A stretch of 39,905 bases of DNA from an uncultured Oscillospiraceae bacterium (lineage in GTDB: Bacteria; Bacillota; Clostridia; Oscillospirales; Ruminococcaceae), in contig CASFKY010000010.1 in NCBI GenBank assembly GCA_949295465.1, positions 1 through 39,905 on the forward strand, read 5' to 3'. This document shows positions 14,706-23,107 of the stretch, piece after piece. The notes under the pieces were generated by a model. The model was not told the origin of the DNA. It did not search any database and saw nothing but the letters and a program-made list of their open reading frames with translations. The position numbers and the translations under genes were made by a program. Position 1 is the first letter of the stretch. Each line of letters opens with the position of its first letter.

Positions 14706-15494
14706 ATGGCTTTTTTCACCACACTGTATTCCGGCTCCTCCGGCAATTGCGGAGCTGTCTGGCAGGGAGAGGAGTATCTGCTCATCGATATGGGCAAGAG
14801 CTGCCGTACCACCCTTGCAGGGCTGAAGGGACTGGAACTGTCTTCCCGCAAGCTGCGGGGAATCCTGGTGACCCATGAACACACCGATCATATCGGGGGG
14901 CTTTCGGTCTTTCTCAAAAAATACCCGGTGCCGGTATATGCCGGGGAAGAAACCCTTGCCCATCTGGAGGAGCAGGGCGTCCTGCCCGCCGGAATCAAGG
15001 CCATCCCGCTGGGGCAGGCCCAGGAGGAGATTGGCGGGTTCGGGGTGAATGCCTTTGCCACCAGCCATGACGTGCCCTGCTGCGGTTTTCGCATCGAGAC
15101 GCCGGACCATCGGGTGATGAGCATCGCCACTGACCTGGGTACCCTGACCCCGGTGGTACATCAGAACCTTTCCGGGGCGCACCTGGTGGCTCTGGAATCC
15201 AACTATGATCGGGAGTGTCTGCGCTGCGGGCCCTATCCCGCCTATCTCAAAAGGCGGATCGCTTCCCCCCAGGGCCATCTCAGCAACGATGAGTGCTCGG
15301 CCAAACTGCTGGAACTGATGCAGGAGGGCTGCCGCCGCTTTGCTTTGTGCCATATGAGCAAGGAGAACAACCGGGAGGACTTGGTGCTGGGCACTCTGCG
15401 CCGGCTGCTGCTGGAGGCGGCCCTTTTGCCGGAAAAGGGGACCCGTGTCCAGGTACAAAAGCGCAATGAGGCGAGCCCGGTGCTGGAATTCTGA
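14706..15494 (+). CDS. WalJ/YycJ-like MBL-fold metallo-hydrolase
   Basis: A 262-residue metallo-beta-lactamase-fold protein. The start FTTLYSGSSGNCGAV and the metal motif VTHEHTDHIGGL are those of the YycJ/WalJ subgroup, which includes proposed 5'-3' DNA exonucleases tied to cell-wall control and mismatch repair. Later ligands are visible in SIATDLGTLT and in the region near LSNDECSAKLL. No WalRK two-component genes are near it here. AAAGGAG precedes ATG 14706. The gene for RlmH follows after 20 bases, a pairing seen in many Firmicutes, so the two are probably co-transcribed. Confidence 0.85.
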   Translation: MAFFTTLYSGSSGNCGAVWQGEEYLLIDMGKSCRTTLAGLKGLELSSRKLRGILVTHEHTDHIGGLSVFLKKYPVPVYAGEETLAHLEEQGVLPAGIKAIPLGQAQEEIGGFGVNAFATSHDVPCCGFRIETPDHRVMSIATDLGTLTPVVHQNLSGAHLVALESNYDRECLRCGPYPAYLKRRIASPQGHLSNDECSAKLLELMQEGCRRFALCHMSKENNREDLVLGTLRRLLLEAALLPEKGTRVQVQKRNEASPVLEF

Positions 15495-15514
15495 GGCCGG
15501 GGCGGGAGGATGAG

Positions 15515-16000
15515 ATGCAGAACATCGACCTGATCTGTGTGGGAAAACTGAACGCCTCCTACTGTGCCCAAGGGGTGGCCGAATACCAGAAACGCCTGGC
15601 CGCCTTCTGCCGGTTCCGGGTGGTGGAGCTGCCCGAGGAGAAGATCCAGGAAAAGAGCGCCTCCCCGGCCCTCATCGAAAGGGCGCTGGAAAAGGAAGGG
15701 GAGGCGATCCTGTCCAACGTGCGCAAGGGGGCCGGCATTGTGGCCCTCTGCGTGGAGGGCAAACTGCTTTCCAGCGAAGACCTGGCCGATTTTGTGGCCC
15801 GGCGGGCGCTGGAAGGGGCGGGGGACCTGGCTTTTGTGATCGGCTCCTCCCACGGCCTTGCCCCCAAGGTGAAGGCGGCGGCGGCCCTGAAATTTTCCAT
15901 GGGGCGGATCACTCTGCCCCATCAGCTGGCCCGCCTGGTACTATGTGAGCAGATCTACCGGGCTTTTTCCATCAATGCGGGTACCAGATACCACAAGTGA
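15515..16000 (+). CDS. rlmH: 23S rRNA (pseudouridine-1915-N3)-methyltransferase
   Basis: A 161-residue SPOUT-class methyltransferase. The knot region is visible as DLAFVIGSSHGL, and the C-terminus LCEQIYRAFSINAGTRYHK is near invariant in RlmH. It methylates pseudouridine 1915 in helix 69 of 23S rRNA on the assembled ribosome, using S-adenosylmethionine. The family norm is about 155-160 residues. A GGGAGG ribosome binding site lies before ATG 15515. Confidence 0.95.
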   Translation: MQNIDLICVGKLNASYCAQGVAEYQKRLAAFCRFRVVELPEEKIQEKSASPALIERALEKEGEAILSNVRKGAGIVALCVEGKLLSSEDLADFVARRALEGAGDLAFVIGSSHGLAPKVKAAAALKFSMGRITLPHQLARLVLCEQIYRAFSINAGTRYHK

Positions 16001-16010
16001 GACAACAAAT

Positions 16011-16046
16011 AAAAAAGAGCTTCGCCCTGGGGCGAAGCTCTTTTTT
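16011..16046. terminator. Bidirectional terminator between rlmH and the hydrogenase gene
   Basis: The arms 16011-16026 and 16031-16046 (core GAGCTTCGCC) have A and T runs at both ends. It ends rlmH on the plus strand and the hydrogenase gene, whose stop is at 16054, on the minus strand. Confidence 0.92.
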
Positions 16047-16053
16047 GTTGTGC

Positions 16054-17583
16054 TTATTCGTGCAGGAAGGAAAGGTTGATCTCGTAGGGGCTGTCCAAAG
16101 CCTCCTTCTTGTCGGCGGCCTGCTTGTACTTGGCCAGGATGGCGGCCGTCTTGGCGGGGTCTGCCAGGGTGCCCGCGCCGGCCACGCAGCCGCCGGGGCA
16201 GGCCATGCCCTCCAGCAGGTAGCCGTTGTACTTGCCGGCCTTGGCCAGCATCAGCATCTTCTTGCACTCCGCCAGGCCCTGGGCACTGGCTACTTTGACC
16301 TCCCGGTCCGGGTCCAGCCGATGGATGACCTCCACCACTGCCTGGGCCACACCGCCGCTCACCGCAAATCCGCGGCCGGCCGCGGTGGCGCCCTGAGGCT
16401 CCTCGCCCTCTTCCAGGTCGGTGAAGTCCACCTCCTTGGCCTCGAACAGGCCCATCAGCTCCTCAAAGGTCAGCACAAAATCCACATCACTGCGCACCGA
16501 CCGGCGGCTGGCCTCCAGCTTTTTGGCAGCGCAGGGGCCGATAAAGCAGACCCGCACGTTGGGATGATCCCGCTTCACCATCCGGGCGGTGAGCACCATG
16601 GGGGTCAGAGCCATGCTGATGCAGTCGGCACGCTCGGGGAAGAGCTTCTTGGCCATGACGCTCCAGCTGGGGCAGCAGGAAGTGCCCATGTAGGGGATCT
16701 CATCCGGGACCTCCCGCATGAAGTCCTTGGCCTCCTCAATGGCGCACAGGTCGGCGCCGATGGCCACTTCCACCATGTCGCAGAAACCCAGCTGCTGGAG
16801 AGCGGACTTCATCTTGGCCGCCGTCAGGCCGGGGAACTGATTGATGAAGGCAGGCGCAATGATGGCGCACACCTTGTCCCCCCGCTTGATGGCCTGGATC
16901 AGCTGGAAGATCTGACCCTTGTCCGAAATGGCGCCGAAGGGGCAGTTCACCAGGCACATGCCGCAGGATACGCACTTGTCATAGTCGATGTCGGCCCGGC
17001 CCAAACTGTCGGAGCGGATGGCGTTGGTTCCGCAGGCAGCGGCGCAGGGCCGCTCGATCTTCACGATGGCATGATAGGGGCAGGCATCCACGCAGCGGCC
17101 GCACTTGATGCACAGGTCCTGGTCGATCACCGAGGTGTTGTTGTTGCTGAAATGGATGGCCTTTTTGGGGCACACCACCTGGCAGGGATGGGCCAGGCAC
17201 CCCTGACAGAGGTTGGTCACCTTGACGATCTTCTCCGGGCAGCGGTGGCAGGCAAATTTGATGATGTTGATGAGGGGAGGATCATAGTACTTGTCCGCAA
17301 TCACGCTGTGCTCCAGCCCCTCGCTGGTGGGCACCTGCTGGTCGATGGGGCGCAGGGGAAGGCCCATGGCCAGGCGAAGCCGCTCGGAGACGATGGCCCG
17401 CTCCAGGAAGATGCTCTCCCGGTGGTGGTTCACCTCGCCGGGGATAATCTTGAAGGGCAGCTTGCGCAGCTTGTCGGCGTAATCGTCGAAGTCGCCCCCC
17501 TGGTAGGACATGCGGGCGACCTCGGTGAATACCTTGCGCCGGATGTCGGTGACGGATGTGTAAATACCTCTCATGGAAGACAT
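16054..17583 (-). CDS. Monomeric [FeFe] hydrogenase, group B-like
   Basis: A 509-residue enzyme. The N-terminal half (about 110-220) holds several iron-sulfur motifs: CHRCPEKIVKVTNLCQGC, CIKCGRCVDACP and CVSCGMCLVNCP. The H-cluster domain has the three signature loops as TSCCPSW, GPCAAKK and EGMACPGGCVAGAG. The GPCxAKK form, in place of the MPCxxKK of group A, and the length near 500 point to group B, whose members interconvert protons and H2 with ferredoxin; their in vivo direction is debated. Maturases HydEFG are not in the window. ATG 17583 follows AGGAGAG; ATG 17574 is an alternative. The gene is single and has its own promoter and a palindrome in its leader. Confidence 0.9.
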   Translation of the reverse strand: MSSMRGIYTSVTDIRRKVFTEVARMSYQGGDFDDYADKLRKLPFKIIPGEVNHHRESIFLERAIVSERLRLAMGLPLRPIDQQVPTSEGLEHSVIADKYYDPPLINIIKFACHRCPEKIVKVTNLCQGCLAHPCQVVCPKKAIHFSNNNTSVIDQDLCIKCGRCVDACPYHAIVKIERPCAAACGTNAIRSDSLGRADIDYDKCVSCGMCLVNCPFGAISDKGQIFQLIQAIKRGDKVCAIIAPAFINQFPGLTAAKMKSALQQLGFCDMVEVAIGADLCAIEEAKDFMREVPDEIPYMGTSCCPSWSVMAKKLFPERADCISMALTPMVLTARMVKRDHPNVRVCFIGPCAAKKLEASRRSVRSDVDFVLTFEELMGLFEAKEVDFTDLEEGEEPQGATAAGRGFAVSGGVAQAVVEVIHRLDPDREVKVASAQGLAECKKMLMLAKAGKYNGYLLEGMACPGGCVAGAGTLADPAKTAAILAKYKQAADKKEALDSPYEINLSFLHE

Positions 17584-17636
17584 GGCTCTCTCCTACTCTC
17601 TTCAATAAACTGCGATGAAGAAAAATCTTTCATTAA

Positions 17637-17651
17637 CAGGGCAATGCCCTG
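17637..17651. promoter_or_regulatory. Palindrome in the hydrogenase leader
   Basis: CAGGGCAATGCCCTG has perfect 7-bp arms around one base. It sits about 25 bases downstream of the -10 box, where a repressor could block transcription. It does not match the Rex consensus. Confidence 0.45.
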
Positions 17652-17675
17652 CAAGATACCTGACAAATCGAAAAT

Positions 17676-17704
17676 ATAATACCATACAGGCTTTATAAAT
17701 CCAA
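17676..17704 (-). promoter_or_regulatory. Probable promoter of the hydrogenase gene
   Basis: On the minus strand TTGGAT (17704-17699), a 17-bp spacer and TATTAT (17681-17676) give a start near 17670 and an 85-nt leader. The remaining intergenic bases 17705-17868 hold no gene that I can support. Confidence 0.55.
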
Positions 17705-17868
17705 GTGGGAACCTGCCTAATTTTGGAGAAGAGAAGCGAGGGAAACTGGGCAGAATGCGCCCTGTGACGAGAAAATCCCGCCTGATGGGACAAAATCTGC
17801 AACGATTGTGCCAAAAAGACCGGGAAAAAACCGGCTGAACGTGCAAAAAAGAGAAAACAGCAGGATCC

Positions 17869-19161
17869 TCACAAAAGGCTGGCGGTGCAGCGGGTGCCAT
17901 CGTACCGCCCCAGCCGAACCCGCAGGATCTCTCCCGAAGTGTGGCCGGGGGCCGAGAGCACCACCGGCACATACAGCCGGGTATAGCCGGTAAACAGGCT
18001 GGCCGAGAGGGGCGTTTCCAGCAGCACTTCCTCCTCCATGCCCTCCATGGCAAGAATCTGCTCGGCCCGAACCCGGTCGGCCTCGGCCTGCATCCGATGC
18101 ACCCGCAGGGCCTTCACTTCCTCAGGGATCTGATCGGGGAATTCCGCCGCAGGGGTGCCCGCCCGGCGGGAATAGGGGAACACATGGACCTTCAAGAAGC
18201 CGATCTGGGAAATGAAGGCCATGCTCTCCTCGAAATCCTCCTCGCTCTCGCCGGGGAAGCCCACGATGATGTCGGTGGTGAAGCTGAGCCGGCCGCCGAA
18301 AGCCTCGGTGAGCTTGGCGGCCACCTGGGCATACTGCTCGGCGGTATAGGTGCGCCGCATCCGCCGCAGGGTGGCAGTACAGCCGCTTTGCAGGCTCATG
18401 TGAAACTGGGGGCAGAGTTTTGTTACCTGGGCCATGCGGCGGATGTCCTCGTCGCTGAGCAGGTCCGGCTCCAGGCTGCCCAGCCGGATCCGCTGGATCC
18501 CCTCCACCCCGGCGGCTTTCTCAATCAGTTCGGTGAGGCTGGCGCCGTTGTCCTGCCCGTAGCTGGGCAGGTTGATGCCGGAGAGCACCGCCTCCCGGTA
18601 ACCGGCCCTGGCCAGGGCCTCCAGTTCCCGCAGGGTGCTCTCCACCGGGCGGCTGCGGGCGCCGCCCCGGGCCCGGGGAATCACACAGTAGGCGCACCGC
18701 CGGTTGCAGCCGTCCTCCACTTTCACGAAGGCCCGGGTATGGCCTTCCAGCCGGTCGATGGGCAGCTCCTCAAAGGTTTCCTGCTGCCGGTGGGGGGCAA
18801 TGGCCACCACCCGCTCGCCGCTCTCCAGCACCTGGCGCACATAGTCCGGCAGGCGGGAGCGGCAGGTGCTGCCGGTGACCACATCCGCCTCGGTGATGGC
18901 GGCGGCCTCCTGGGGGAAGGCCTGGGGATAGCAGCCGGTGAGCACCGTCACTGCCCCCGGGTTTGTGCGCTTGGCACGGCGCAGCCACTTGCGGCTTTTT
19001 TGGTCTCCCCCGGCGGTGACGGTGCAGCTGTTCACCACATACACGTCCGCCTCTTCCTCCGGGGCGGCCAGGGTATAGCCCTGGCGCAGAAAAAGCTGCT
19101 GCAGGGCGCCGGTCTCATTCTGGTTGACTTTGCATCCCAAGGTATAAAAACTGATTCGCAT
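17869..19161 (-). CDS. mtaB: tRNA t6A37 methylthiotransferase
   Basis: A 430-residue radical-SAM enzyme of the MiaB/RimO family, closest to MtaB. It adds a methylthio group to threonylcarbamoyl-adenosine 37 of certain tRNAs. The UPF0004 domain starts MRISFYTLGCKVNQNET, the first cluster ligands lying in GCKVNQNE, NSCTVTA and TGCYPQ. The radical-SAM motif is CNRRCAYCVIP near residue 145. IRLGSLEPDLL and IVGFPGESEEDFEESM are typical, and a C-terminal TRAM-like domain ends the protein. The start at 19161 has GGAAGGAA about nine bases upstream. The longer open frame extending to 20598 overlaps the carboxypeptidase gene and is not real. Confidence 0.92.
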   Translation of the reverse strand: MRISFYTLGCKVNQNETGALQQLFLRQGYTLAAPEEEADVYVVNSCTVTAGGDQKSRKWLRRAKRTNPGAVTVLTGCYPQAFPQEAAAITEADVVTGSTCRSRLPDYVRQVLESGERVVAIAPHRQQETFEELPIDRLEGHTRAFVKVEDGCNRRCAYCVIPRARGGARSRPVESTLRELEALARAGYREAVLSGINLPSYGQDNGASLTELIEKAAGVEGIQRIRLGSLEPDLLSDEDIRRMAQVTKLCPQFHMSLQSGCTATLRRMRRTYTAEQYAQVAAKLTEAFGGRLSFTTDIIVGFPGESEEDFEESMAFISQIGFLKVHVFPYSRRAGTPAAEFPDQIPEEVKALRVHRMQAEADRVRAEQILAMEGMEEEVLLETPLSASLFTGYTRLYVPVVLSAPGHTSGEILRVRLGRYDGTRCTASLL

Positions 19162-19230
19162 GAACGGATGATTCCTTCCGCGGCGCCCCGCCGGGCGGGG
19201 AAAGCCGCTGTCTTGTATTTTTTTTCTTTC

Positions 19231-19258
19231 ATTATAGCAGAAATCCCCCGAAAGCCAA
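19231..19258 (-). promoter_or_regulatory. Probable promoter of mtaB
   Basis: On the minus strand TTGGCT (19258-19253), a 16-bp spacer and a perfect TATAAT (19236-19231) lie 70 bases before the start codon. Confidence 0.55.
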
Positions 19259-19341
19259 AGACGGGCGGCCATGAATGTGAAAATATTTTGGGGCAGGGCC
19301 GCATATAGATAGCAGAGAGATCGCAGAGAGGGGAAGGAGCC

Positions 19342-20520
19342 ATGAAGCATACCATATTCACCAAAATTCTGGCATTCACGCTGGCAGGCGCGGCCCTGTG
19401 TTCCGGCCTTTGCAGCCCTCTGGCCGACGGGGAGGAGAGCCGCTTTGCCATGCCCAGCCTGGAGGTGCCCTGCCGGGCCGCCATCCTGGTGGAGCAGACC
19501 AGTGGCACCGTACTGTTTGAAAAGGAGGCGGACACCCCCATGCCCATGGCCTCCATCACCAAGGTGATGACCCTGCTGCTCACCTTTGAGGCGCTGGAAG
19601 CGGGCAAGGTGAGCCTGGAGGACATTGTGCCGGTGAGCGAGCACGCCTACGATATGGGGGGCAGCCAGATCTGGCTGGAGCCGGGGGAGCAGATGACCCT
19701 GGACGAGATGCTGCGGGCCATCTGCGTGTCCAGCGCCAACGACGCGGCGGTGGCGGTGGCCGAGTTCATCGGGGGCAGCGAGGGTGCCTTTGTGGAGATG
19801 ATGAACAACAAGGCGGCCCAGCTGGGGCTCGCCAACACCCATTTTGAGAACGCCTGCGGGCTGGACACCGACAATCACTACTCCACCGCCCGGGATATTG
19901 CCCAGCTCAGCCGGGAGATGCTGAACAACCACCCGGAAGTGACCAACTACACCACCATCTGGATGGACAGCCTCAGAGGGGGCCAGACCCAGCTCATCAA
20001 CACCAACAAACTGCTCAAAAGGTATCAGGGCATCAACGGCCTGAAAACCGGCACCACCAGCGGGGCGGGAGTGTGCATTTCGGCCAGCGCCGAGCGGGAT
20101 GGTCTGAAATTGATTGCGGTGGTACTGGGCAGCCCCTCCAGCGAGGATCGGTTCACCTCGGCCATCACCATGCTGGACTACGGGTTTGCCAACTTCGAGG
20201 CGGCGGACCTGCCCGAGGCGCCGGATGTGCCCCAGACCCTTTCGGTGAGCCGGGGCGAGGAAGAGCAGGTCCAGCTTTCCTACAGCCTGCCGGACAGCTT
20301 TTTGCTGGCCAAGGGGGAAGGGGCCGGCCTTACCTGTCAGGTGCAGCTGCCCCAGAGCCTGGAGGCCCCTCTGGAAGAGGGGCAGAGCGTGGGCACCGTG
20401 CAGGTGTACACCGGCGAGACTCTGCTGGGAGAATACCCCATTCTCTGCGCAAATTCGGTGAAAAAGCGCGATATTTCCACCGGGCTGCGCTGGCTGTGGC
20501 AGGCGGCAAAAACCGGGTGA
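19342..20520 (+). CDS. D-alanyl-D-alanine carboxypeptidase (PBP5/DacF type)
   Basis: A 392-residue penicillin-binding protein of the S11 family. It trims the terminal D-alanine from peptidoglycan stem peptides outside the membrane. A signal peptide (residues 1 to about 28) is followed by the catalytic triad of motifs: SITK (Ser71, Lys74), SAN (131-133) and KTG (235-237). A C-terminal beta domain (about 290-375) follows, with a possible weak amphipathic end (LRWLWQAAKTG) that could hold it to the membrane. GAAGGAG precedes ATG 19342. It is divergent from mtaB and is followed by a hairpin that overlaps the pgi promoter. Confidence 0.92.
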   Translation: MKHTIFTKILAFTLAGAALCSGLCSPLADGEESRFAMPSLEVPCRAAILVEQTSGTVLFEKEADTPMPMASITKVMTLLLTFEALEAGKVSLEDIVPVSEHAYDMGGSQIWLEPGEQMTLDEMLRAICVSSANDAAVAVAEFIGGSEGAFVEMMNNKAAQLGLANTHFENACGLDTDNHYSTARDIAQLSREMLNNHPEVTNYTTIWMDSLRGGQTQLINTNKLLKRYQGINGLKTGTTSGAGVCISASAERDGLKLIAVVLGSPSSEDRFTSAITMLDYGFANFEAADLPEAPDVPQTLSVSRGEEEQVQLSYSLPDSFLLAKGEGAGLTCQVQLPQSLEAPLEEGQSVGTVQVYTGETLLGEYPILCANSVKKRDISTGLRWLWQAAKTG

Positions 20521-20535
20521 ATTTTTTGGTATACC

Positions 20536-20563
20536 TGTCAAAGTGGCGTCTTCCACCTTGACA
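20536..20563. promoter_or_regulatory. Inverted repeat overlapping the pgi -35 box
   Basis: TGTCAAAGTGG (20536-20546) and CCACCTTGACA (20553-20563) pair at 10 of 11 positions around a 6-base loop. The right arm ends in the -35 hexamer itself. It has no T-run, so an operator is more likely than a terminator. Confidence 0.55.
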
Positions 20564-20587
20564 GTTCCCCCCGGAAAAGGGTATAGT
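20558..20587 (+). promoter_or_regulatory. Promoter of pgi
   Basis: TTGACA (20558-20563), an 18-bp spacer and TATAGT (20582-20587) precede the pgi start by 40 bases. Confidence 0.7.
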
Positions 20588-20627
20588 AAATGTAACAAAA
20601 AACTTATATTCCGGGGGGATAAATATC

Positions 20628-21959
20628 ATGAGCGTGCGGTACAGCACAAAATATCTGAAGAAGTTTATCCAGGATGAGGAATACGAAAATATCTATGCGC
20701 AGGTAAAGACTGCCCACGAGCTGCTGGAGAGCAAGACAGGCCCCGGCAGCGATTTTTTAGGCTGGACAACCCTGCCCCGCGACTATGACAAGGAGGAATT
20801 TGCCCGCATCAAGGCGGCTGCCGCCAGGATCCGGCAGGATTCCGACGTGCTGCTGGTGGCGGGCATCGGCGGCAGCTATCTGGGCGCCCGGGCCGTCATC
20901 GAGGCCTGCCGCGGCCTGATGCACAACGAGCTGGACGGCGGCCTCAAGATCCTCTTCTGCGGCAACTCCATCAGCCCCAGCTATTTGCAGGATGTGATGG
21001 ATCAGTGCCGGGGCAAGCGGTTCTCCATCAATGTGATCTCCAAATCCGGCACCACCACTGAGACGGCTCTGGCTTTCCGGGTGCTGCGCCAGCTTTTGAT
21101 CGAGGAGATGGGGGAGGAGGAAGCCTCCAAACGGATTTACGCCACCACCGACCGGGCCAAGGGCACCCTGAAGGAACTGGCCGACGCCGAGGGCTGGCCC
21201 ACCTTTGTGGTGCCCGACGACGTGGGCGGCCGGTATTCGGTGCTTACGGCGGTGGGCCTGCTGCCCATTGCCTGCGCCGGCTGCGACATCGACGCCCTGA
21301 TGCAGGGCGCTGCCGACGCCATGAATCAGTTCTCGGTGCTCAGCCCCGACAACGACGCCTACAAATATGCCGCTGCCCGGAACATCCTCTCCCGCAAGGG
21401 CAAATCTGTGGAGCTCACCACCTGCTTTGAGCCCTCCTTCGGGATGATGAACGAGTGGTACAAGCAGCTGTTTGGCGAGAGCGAGGGCAAGGACCAGCGG
21501 GGCCTGATGCCCACCAGCTGCGTGTTCTCTACCGACCTGCACAGCATGGGCCAGTTCATCCAGGACGGCAGCCGCATCCTGTTCGAGACCATGGTGGACG
21601 TGAAAAAGCCCGCCCGGGATCTCTTCATCAAGAGCTTGCCCGGCAACTTTGACGGGCTGAATTTCCTGGCCGAGCAGAACATGAGCGTGGTGAACCGCAA
21701 GGCCATGGAGGGCACCATCCTGGCCCACAACGACGGCGGTGTGCCGGTGGGCCTCATTGAGGTGGACAGCCTGAGCGAGTACGACGTGGGCAGCCTGATC
21801 TACTTCTACTGGCGCGCCTGTGCCATCAGCGGCTATCTGCTGGGGATCAACCCCTTCAACCAGCCCGGTGTGGAGAGCTATAAAAAGAACATGTTCGCCC
21901 TGATGGGCAAGCCCGGCTACGAGGACCGCAAGGCCGAGCTGGAGTCAAAACTCAACTAA
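20628..21959 (+). CDS. pgi: Glucose-6-phosphate isomerase
   Basis: A 443-residue enzyme of the compact Firmicutes type (about 450 residues). It interconverts glucose 6-phosphate and fructose 6-phosphate in glycolysis. [15 protein letters not shown] and the phosphate-binding [15 protein letters not shown] are diagnostic, as are [15 protein letters not shown] and the C-terminal [22 protein letters not shown] lies before ATG 20628. Two GC-rich hairpins without T-runs separate it from the next gene, so the downstream P-loop gene may be partly co-transcribed. Confidence 0.95.
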   Translation: MSVRYSTKYLKKFIQDEEYENIYAQVKTAHELLESKTGPGSDFLGWTTLPRDYDKEEFARIKAAAARIRQDSDVLLVAGIGGSYLGARAVIEACRGLMHNELDGGLKILFCGNSISPSYLQDVMDQCRGKRFSINVISKSGTTTETALAFRVLRQLLIEEMGEEEASKRIYATTDRAKGTLKELADAEGWPTFVVPDDVGGRYSVLTAVGLLPIACAGCDIDALMQGAADAMNQFSVLSPDNDAYKYAAARNILSRKGKSVELTTCFEPSFGMMNEWYKQLFGESEGKDQRGLMPTSCVFSTDLHSMGQFIQDGSRILFETMVDVKKPARDLFIKSLPGNFDGLNFLAEQNMSVVNRKAMEGTILAHNDGGVPVGLIEVDSLSEYDVGSLIYFYWRACAISGYLLGINPFNQPGVESYKKNMFALMGKPGYEDRKAELESKLN

Positions 21960-21961
21960 TC

Positions 21962-22007
21962 GTCCCGCGCCTGTGGGCGCGACCTGGCCGGCACAGTTTG
22001 TGCGGCC
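21962..22007 (+). other. Two adjacent GC-rich hairpins after pgi
   Basis: GTCCCGCGCC...GGGCGCGAC (21962-21983, one bulge) and GGCCGGCACA-GTT-TGTGCGGCC (21986-22007) can each fold. Neither is followed by T residues, so they may be RNA-processing or stability elements, or the 5' structure of the next message. Confidence 0.5.
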
Positions 22008-22033
22008 ACCAAAATACAAGGAGGTTAACCCCT

Positions 22034-22438
22034 ATGATGAAACTTATCGTTGGAAGCAAAGGCTCCGGCAAAACCAAGACCATGGTGGATATGATCAATT
22101 CTGCAACCAAGACCACGGCCGGCAATGTGGTTGTGATCGAGAAGGGCATGCAGCTTACCTATAACATCGACCACAAAGCTCGCCTGGTGGACCTGGCCGA
22201 TTACAAGATCAGCGGCTATGAGATGCTGTACGGCTTTGTGGCGGGCGTTCTGGCCGGCAACTACGACATCACCGAGCTGTTTGTGGACGGCATGATCCGC
22301 GTGGGCGGCAACGACCTGGAGGCCCTGGGCAAGACCCTGGACGCCATCGCCGCCATCGCAGGCGACTCCACCGAAGTGGTGGTCACCATTTCCGCCGAGG
22401 AGTCCGCACTGCCTGAGAGCGTGAAGAAGTACCTGTAA
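22034..22438 (+). CDS. Small P-loop protein of unknown function
   Basis: A 134-residue protein that starts MMKLIVGSKGSGKTKTM, with a Walker A motif (GSKGSGKT) at residues 7-14. A plausible Walker B-like strand is ITELFVDGMIR, and a third strand STEVVVTISAE may carry a sensor residue. It is too short to be a full AAA+ or ABC ATPase and has no other domain. Homologues are sometimes labelled twitching-motility-like ATPases, but nothing here supports motility. AAGGAGG is nine bases before ATG 22034. It lies between pgi and the ribosomal yceD-rpmF pair and is closed by two hairpins. I do not assign a function. Confidence 0.7.
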   Translation: MMKLIVGSKGSGKTKTMVDMINSATKTTAGNVVVIEKGMQLTYNIDHKARLVDLADYKISGYEMLYGFVAGVLAGNYDITELFVDGMIRVGGNDLEALGKTLDAIAAIAGDSTEVVVTISAEESALPESVKKYL

Positions 22439-22456
22439 AAGGGCAGAAGAACCAAA

Positions 22457-22520
22457 AAATCCGATCGTTTTGTGTCGGATTTGGGGGCGGGGACCAAAAT
22501 TTTGGTCCCCGCCTCGTTTT
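22457..22520 (+). terminator. Two-hairpin terminator, including a 28-bp perfect palindrome
   Basis: AAATCCGA/TCGGATTT (22457-22482) is followed by a perfect palindrome at 22486-22513 (GGCGGGGACCAAAA and its complement), then TCGTTTT. The second element has no loop bases, so it would form a hairpin only with some unpairing at its centre. Confidence 0.65.
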
Positions 22521-22524
22521 GGGG

Positions 22525-22553
22525 TTGACAAACCAACTCCGATTGCTTATACT
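22525..22553 (+). promoter_or_regulatory. Promoter of yceD-rpmF
   Basis: TTGACA (22525-22530), a 17-bp spacer and TATACT (22548-22553) are a strong vegetative promoter, 28 bases before the yceD start. Confidence 0.82.
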
Positions 22554-22580
22554 TGTAAGGCAACCTTTTGAGGTGGTACT

Positions 22581-23081
22581 ATGCAATTCGATCTGCTCAA
22601 GTTTTTCCGTACGGCCACCAAGCCCTATCAGGCGGAGTTCACGGTGGATCTCTCCCGTCAGGATTTTCCCGGGTATCAGGTGCCAGAGCCCGCCAAGGCG
22701 CGCTTTGAGGCACGGATCGAGGGTGACCTGGTGCGGATGGAGCTCTCGGTGGGCGCCCAGGTGAGTGCCGAGTGCGCCCGGTGCCTGGAGCCGGTGCAGG
22801 AGCTTTTCAGCGTGGAGAAGACCTACACCCTCAAGGAACGGGAAGTGACCCAGGAAGACAACGATTTGCCCATCGACCTCAAAGGGGTTCTGGATCTGGA
22901 CGAGCTGGTATATCAGGAACTGGTGCTCCAGATTCCCACGGTGCTGCTTTGCAGCCCGGATTGTTTGGGACTATGTCCGGTATGCGGGAAGAAAAGAGGG
23001 GCGGGATGTACCTGCCAGGAATCGGAAGATTCCCCTCCCACAGATCCCCGGCTTAGTATATTGCGACAACTGCTGAATTGA
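22581..23081 (+). CDS. yceD: YceD/DUF177-family protein
   Basis: A 166-residue protein of the DUF177 family (PF02620), which in Gram-negatives and plants is needed for 23S rRNA accumulation. The central SAECARCLEPVQELFSV and the C-terminal cysteine cluster DCLGLCPVCGKKRGAGCTC are both visible and could bind zinc. The gene lies 26 bases before rpmF, the usual partner. The predicted start site lies close behind the promoter, leaving a very short leader. Confidence 0.88.
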   Translation: MQFDLLKFFRTATKPYQAEFTVDLSRQDFPGYQVPEPAKARFEARIEGDLVRMELSVGAQVSAECARCLEPVQELFSVEKTYTLKEREVTQEDNDLPIDLKGVLDLDELVYQELVLQIPTVLLCSPDCLGLCPVCGKKRGAGCTCQESEDSPPTDPRLSILRQLLN

Positions 23082-23107
23082 TTTTCACATCGAGGAGGTG
23101 CTAAAGA

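Noticed and set aside
15997-17679. A plus-strand open frame of 560 codons
   Set aside because: It is antisense to the [FeFe] hydrogenase and starts inside a terminator.
17869-20598. An extended form of MtaB of over 900 residues
   Set aside because: The extra part is antisense to the carboxypeptidase gene. The family start at 19161 has a good ribosome binding site.
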